From Azorinus chamasolen (Eukaryota > Mollusca > Bivalvia > Cardiida > Solecurtidae): a stretch of 64,000 bases of DNA. Made by a program: the position numbers and the translations under genes. This document shows positions 60,345-64,000 of this stretch, one piece after another. The first letter of the stretch is position 1, and each line of letters opens with the position of its first letter. The stretch is taken from positions 71,208,379 to 71,272,378 of the forward strand of contig OY755236.1 of NCBI GenBank assembly GCA_963576725.1. The letters are read 5' to 3'. The notes under the pieces are model-generated. The model saw only the letters and a list, made by a program, of their open reading frames with translations. It had not been told where the DNA came from and searched no databases.

Positions 60345-60526
60345 ATTATGTAGTATCCCTCATGAATATTTATACAAGAATTTGTGACTTCATGAATATT
60401 CATTACCTAAATTTGTATATTTGTTAATGAAAATGGAATGGAACTGCAGAATCAAATCTCTGAGTAGACCCTTCAGAATCCATCTGATCAATGTGCAGAA
60501 AGTGGCCTGTATGAGGAAAGGGTTAA
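60345..60526 (+). mobile_element. TTAA-A MITE, hairpin lost
   Basis: TCCCTCATGAATATTTATAC, CTTCATGAATATTCATTACC, GGAACTGCAGAATCAAATC, GAATCCATCTGATCAATGTG, ending GTATGAGGAAAGGGTTAA. Confidence 0.72.
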
Positions 60527-60537
60527 GCTCAATCTGC

Positions 60538-60773
60538 CTTATCCCATTCTCTCATATTGACGCCATTTGACGTATCTGTAAAAGTAACTTATTAAAACCA
60601 TTGTGATAAATAGAGTATTTTGCTCCTTATTGGAGAAACTGCTGTGTTTATCAATTATGTTTCAAAACTACACAATTCTAAAAAAATTCCTTTCCTCTCG
60701 TAAATGTTCCTTTTCGGTAGATTTATTTAATTAAGAAGGTTGGATCTAAAAATAAGCCTATGAGGGAATGGGA
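60538..60773 (+). mobile_element. TTAA-B MITE, diverged
   Basis: CTTATCCCATTCTCTCATATTG to ATGAGGGAATGGG. Arms AAACCATTGTGATAAATAG / TTTATCAATTATGTTTC are mismatched and the apex is GCTCCTTATTGGAG. Confidence 0.78.
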
Positions 60774-60882
60774 GTCAGAATGAGATTGCCGTGAGTGGCC
60801 ATAATTGAGAAGTTTATTTGTTGTCCAATAGTGAACATGTTTAATATCACATTCCTGTTTCTGGACCAAGGGCCATTTGGAG

Positions 60883-61068
60883 CCCTTTACCTGATGACCA
60901 TTTATGTGTGAATTGGTCACTTCATGAATATTCATTAAATTATTTTTCAAAATGTAAATATTCAAAGGATTTTTTTGCTTTTACAAAAACTAGGATCAGC
61001 TTACTCCTACAAGAGCCATCTTATTTGGGTTTACTTGTCAAAAGTGTATCTATAAGGTAAATGGTTAA
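60883..61068 (+). mobile_element. TTAA-A MITE
   Basis: CCCTTTACCTGATGACCATTTATG, CTTCATGAATATTCATTAAAT, TTACTCCTACAAGAGCC, GGGTTTACTTGTC, ending AAGGTAAATGGTTAA. Confidence 0.75.
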
Positions 61069-61380
61069 TCCTTTACTTCATGAAAATTCATGTAAGAAAT
61101 ATTGAAATTATGAATACAGTAAAACCCCTCTGAACCGGACGTTAAATTCAGTATAAATATCATTCTTGGAGACAGGTGGCAGCTTAATGCAGGGTGAAAG
61201 TCATGCAGAAAGCTCCCCTAGGAGCTTTCTGCATGACTTTCACCCAGCATTAAGCAGCCACCTGCCTAAAAGTATCTTAATTCTTCTCTACTAGAATTCC
61301 GGTTTAGAGAGGTTTTACTGTATCACTTTGTTGAATTTTTATAATGGTATAGAAAACAGAATAGACTTGTGCACCTGGGC
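61065..61380 (+). mobile_element. TTAA-A left half split by a nested TA-C
   Basis: TTAATCCTTTACTTCATG, ATTCATGTAAGAAATATTG and AAATTATGAA precede the TA-C. TCACTTTGTTGAATTTTTAT and AATGGTATAGAAAACAGAATAG follow it. The right half breaks down after 61380. Confidence 0.7.
61115..61322. mobile_element. TA-C MITE, nested, near-perfect palindrome
   Basis: ACAGTAAAACCCCTCTGAACCGG mirrors CCGGTTTAGAGAGGTTTTACTG. Inner palindrome GCTTAATGCAGGGTGAAAG with apex AAAGCTCCCCTAGGAGCTTT. TA at both sides. Confidence 0.92.
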
Positions 61381-61678
61381 TTTATGATACAGATTCCTGC
61401 AGTATTGATATATTTATAGCCCCTTACAAAATATAGTGAAAAATGGCAATGTTCAAATTGTGTTGTGTGTAACAGTAAAAGATTTTGGGTGAAATACTTG
61501 AAAACTATAGGCTTGTAGTATTTGTATGAAGCTCAGTGTACCTTGGATTTTTCATGAGGATTTAACTAGTATTTTCAGAGTTATTGCCCTTGAATTTATA
61601 ACAGAGGCGGACAGTTTGGGCATTGTTTTGCCATGAACATGATTACTTACCTTGCTTTGACAGGGGCATCTGTTTCCT
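61325..61678. other. No gene; weak tandem-repeat monomer
   Basis: TTTCAGAGTTATTGCCCTTG near 61574 resembles the AGAGTTATGGCCCTTG motif of tandem-repeat elements elsewhere, possibly a single relic monomer. Confidence 0.35.
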
Positions 61679-61882
61679 TTAACCCTTTCCCTTTTCTATG
61701 TTTATTTCAAATTTCAATACCTCCTGAATATTCATGGCCAAAATAGCAATAATGAAATATGGAAGACCATTGTAGCCATTTTAGAAATTAAAGAAAAAAC
61801 CTGATAATATAGGAGCCATCTGATTTTGGTCTACTCTCTTTGCAAAGGCATGAAAATGCATTTATATGAAGGAGAGGGTTAA
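61679..61882 (+). mobile_element. TTAA-A2 MITE, hairpin partly deleted
   Basis: TTAACCCTTTCCCTTTTCTATG, CAATACCTCCTGAATATTC, ATGAAATATGGAAGACC, ATATAGGAGCCATCTGATTTTG, CTTTGCAAAGGCATG, ending GAAGGAGAGGGTTAA. Confidence 0.85.
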
Positions 61883-61941
61883 GTATATTGTCTAAAAATC
61901 TGTTTTTATGTGTATTAATTTTCGATTTTCTATAATTTCAG

Positions 61942-62015
61942 ATGAGATGTGGGGGCTGTACATCAAGGCATGTTTGGAGTTGGTCAAGACAGGTAACAAA
62001 AGGCTATATGGAGCG
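61942..62015 (+). CDS. Candidate internal exon (74 bp) of an unidentified gene
   Basis: A pyrimidine-rich acceptor (TTTTCTATAATTTCAG) ends at 61941, and GTAAGT (62016) is a consensus donor. The frame starting from the third exon base reads GAG ATG TGG GGG CTG TAC ..., giving EMWGLYIKACLELVKTGN and a final KRLYGA. The W-x-x-Y spacing in a helical, leucine-rich peptide resembles a HAT/TPR-type helix, but I do not recognise the protein. A second frame from the first base is also open. An internal GGTAAC (61992) could act as an alternative donor. The non-repetitive composition contrasts with the flanking MITE (60 bp upstream) and the repeat array (from 62135). No other exon of the same gene was identified. 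Confidence 0.4.
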
Positions 62016-62134
62016 GTAAGTAAAATCATGACTATTACCTATCAATACAGTGACTTTTACTGCTGCTACATACAACTGCAGTTAAATCCTAGAAATATTA
62101 CACAATTTTATGTCATTATTACCGTTACTGTTTT

Positions 62135-64000
62135 TATTATACCCCCCTTTTGAAAAAATGGGGGTATATTGCTTTGCACATGTCGGTCGGTCGGTCGGTC
62201 GGTCTGTCGGTCGGTCGGTCGGTCGGTCGGTCGGTCGGTCGGTCGGTAGATCGATGGTTTCCGAATGATAACTAATAAACGCCTTGGCCTAGAATCTTCA
62301 AACTTGCTGTGGTGGTTGGTCATGACAAGTAGATGACCCCTATTGTTTTTGAGGTCACTAGGTCAAAGGTCAAGGTCACCATGACCTAAAATGGTGAAAT
62401 AGTTTCCGATCAATAACTGCTCAAGGGTTTGGCTTGGGATCTTCAAACTTGCTGTGGTAGTTGGTCATGACCACTAGATGACCCCTATTGATTTTGAGGT
62501 CACTGGGTCAAAGGTCAAGGTCACCATGACCTTAACTGGTTAAATGGTTTCCGATCAATAACTGCTCAAGGGTTTAGCTTAGAATCTTCAAACTTGCTGT
62601 GGTAGTTGGTCATGACCACTGAATGACCCCTATTGATTTTGAGGTCACTAGGTCAAAGGTCAAGGTCACCATGACCATAACTGGTTAAATGGTTTCTGAT
62701 CAATAACTGCTCAAGGGTTTAGCTTAGAATCTTCAAACTTGCTGTGGTAGTTGGTCATGACCACTGGATGACCCCTATCGATTTTGAGGTCACTAGGTCA
62801 AAGGTCAAGGTCACCATGACATTAACTGGTTAAGTGGTTTCTGATCAATAACTGCTCAAGGGTTTAGCTTAGAATCTTCAAACTTGCTGTGGTAGTTGGT
62901 CATGACCACTGGATGACCCCTATTGATTTTGAGGTCACTAGGTCAAAGGTCAAGGTCACCATGACCATAACTGGTTAAATGGTTTCTGATCAATAACTGC
63001 TCAAGGGTTTAGCTTAGAATCTTCAAACTTGCTGTGGTAGTTGGTCATGACCACTGGATGACCCCTATCGATTTTGAGGTCACTAGGTCAAAGGTCAAGG
63101 TCACCATGACATTAACTGGTTAAGTGGTTTCTGATCAATAACTGCTCAAGGGTTTAGCTTAGAATCTTCAAACTTACTGTGGTAGTTGGTCATGACCACT
63201 GGATGACCCCTATTGTTTTTGAGGTCACTAGGTCAAAGGTCAAGGTCACCATGACCTTAACTGGTAAAATGGTTTCTGATCAATAACTGCTCAAGGGTTT
63301 GGCTTAGGATCTTCAAATGTGCTTAGATGGTTGGTCATGACAACTAGATGAGTCTAATTGTTTTTTAGGTCACTAGGTCAAAGGTCAAGGTCACCATGAC
63401 CTTGACTGGTGAAATAGTTAGCGATCAATAACTGCTCTACGGTTTGGCTTAGGATCTTTAAATTTGCTGTGGTGGTTGGTAATGACCACTAGATGACCCC
63501 TATTGATTTTGAGGTCACTAGGTCAAAGGTCAAGGTCAGCATGCTCTTAACTGGTTAAATGGTTTCCGATCAATAACTGCTCAAGGGTTTGGCTTAGAAT
63601 CTTCAAACTTGCTGCGGTAGTTCGTCATGACCACTGGATGACCCCTATCGTTTTTGAGGTCACTCGGTCAAAGGTAAAGGTCACCATGACCTAAACTTGT
63701 AAAATTGTTTCTGATCAATAACTGCTCATGGGTTTGGCTTAGGATCTTCAAATTTGCTTAGGTGGTTGGTCATGACAACTAGATGATCCCTGTTGTTTTT
63801 CAGGTCACTAGGTCAAAGGTCAAGGTCACCATGACATTAACTGGTGAAATGGTTTCCAATCAATAACTGCTCAAGGGTTTGGCTTAGGATCTTGCTGTGG
63901 TGGTTGGTCATAACAACTAGATGACCCCTATTTATTTTGAGGTCACTAGGTCAAAGGTCAAGGTCATCATGACCGTAACTGATAAAATGGTTTCCAATTA
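62135..64000 (+). repeat. Foldback element with 145-bp ERE-bearing monomers (copy 2, runs off the window)
   Basis: The head TTATACCCCCCTTTTG / AAATGGGGGTATATTGC is nearly identical to copy 1 at 51047, followed by a longer (GGTC)n tract. At least twelve monomers follow. AGGTCACCATGACCT is perfect at 62373, 62518, 63243, 63388 and 63678. Single-base variants (TGACCA or TGACAT half) alternate at 62663, 62808, 62953 and 63098. 63533 is more damaged. A variant at 63823 ends in TGACAT. The last site is at 63961, after a 7-bp deletion. Confidence 0.9.
62182..62250 (+). repeat. (GGTC)n microsatellite
   Basis: About seventeen tetranucleotide units with one GGTCTGTC interruption, immediately after the foldback head. 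Copy 1 has a shorter tract at 51104-51142. Confidence 0.93.

Noticed and set aside
113..61882. Naming the TTAA MITEs as piggyBac or Kolobok derivatives
   Set aside because: TTAA duplication is compatible with either; no transposase or matching autonomous termini are present in the window.
10969..61942. Direct splicing of the candidate ATG exon (10969-10985) to the candidate exon at 61942
   Set aside because: The phases are incompatible: joining them yields an immediate TGA. If both are real, other exons must intervene or they belong to different genes.
62108..62323. 71-codon frame with repeated PTDR peptides
   Set aside because: Translation of the (GGTC)n microsatellite.

Overview
This window reads as non-coding, repeat-dense DNA from an animal, most likely a bivalve mollusc. 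It is AT-rich, and no reading frame has the length or composition of a bacterial or intact eukaryotic gene. It carries a MetaSINE-type tRNA-derived SINE, tandem-repeat elements resembling the pearl/biv160 class of bivalves, Helentron-like foldback elements and hundreds of bases of minisatellite. The bivalve assignment is inference from repeat types; I could not search a database.

The dominant content is short palindromic transposons (MITEs). Family names used here are local. TTAA-A (about 50 copies, ~240 bp): ends TTAACCCTTT/AAAGGGTTAA, AT-rich body with ATGAATATTCAT, and a ~68 bp near-perfect hairpin nearer one end. '+' means the ATGAATATTCAT end comes first and the hairpin last. TTAA-A2 is a subfamily with a different body. 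TTAA-B (13 full copies, ~200-235 bp): similar TTAA ends but an unrelated central hairpin. TA-C and TA-C' (~190-210 bp): ends CAGTAAAACC..., TA target duplications, a third hairpin type. Smaller families: D (GGATCCAGATGAGA hairpins), H, J, K, L, M, G. They are extensively nested: B in A, A in A, C in A, a hAT-like element in A, a SINE in A, B in a Helentron-like element. Families with otherwise different arms (A, B, C/C', H, K) have the same apex, GCTCCTNNAGGAGC.

Region by region: 1-9.5 kb is MITE clusters, with a 55-bp tandem expansion of a TTAA-A arm at 5.9-7.15 kb. 9.6-11.2 kb has almost no MITEs and holds a promoter-like CAAAATGGCGG context. 12.3-13.66 kb is a hAT-like element inside a TTAA-A. 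14-24.6 kb is MITE clusters plus the MetaSINE. 24.7-26.8 kb is a 26/28-bp minisatellite. 27-38 kb has more MITEs and tandem-repeat elements at 32.8-34.6 and 36.9-37.4 kb. 39-43.7 kb holds a second copy of the hAT-element body, duplicated tRNA-like SINE modules, an LTR-like boundary and a pearl/biv-like array. 44.9-46.5 kb is a foldback element with 163-bp monomers. 46.8-48.0 kb is a 28-bp minisatellite. 51.05-52.46 kb and 62.1 kb to the end are two copies of a foldback element made of 145-bp monomers, many with a perfect estrogen-response-element palindrome. 52.7-54.4 kb contains a decayed tyrosine recombinase (Crypton/DUF3504 type) and a ~167-bp palindrome.

Host coding content is minimal: one plausible 74-bp internal exon (61942-62015, +) and one speculative first-exon/promoter site near 10969. 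The window may lie within introns or between genes. No operons, CRISPR arrays, rRNA genes or intact protein-coding genes were seen.
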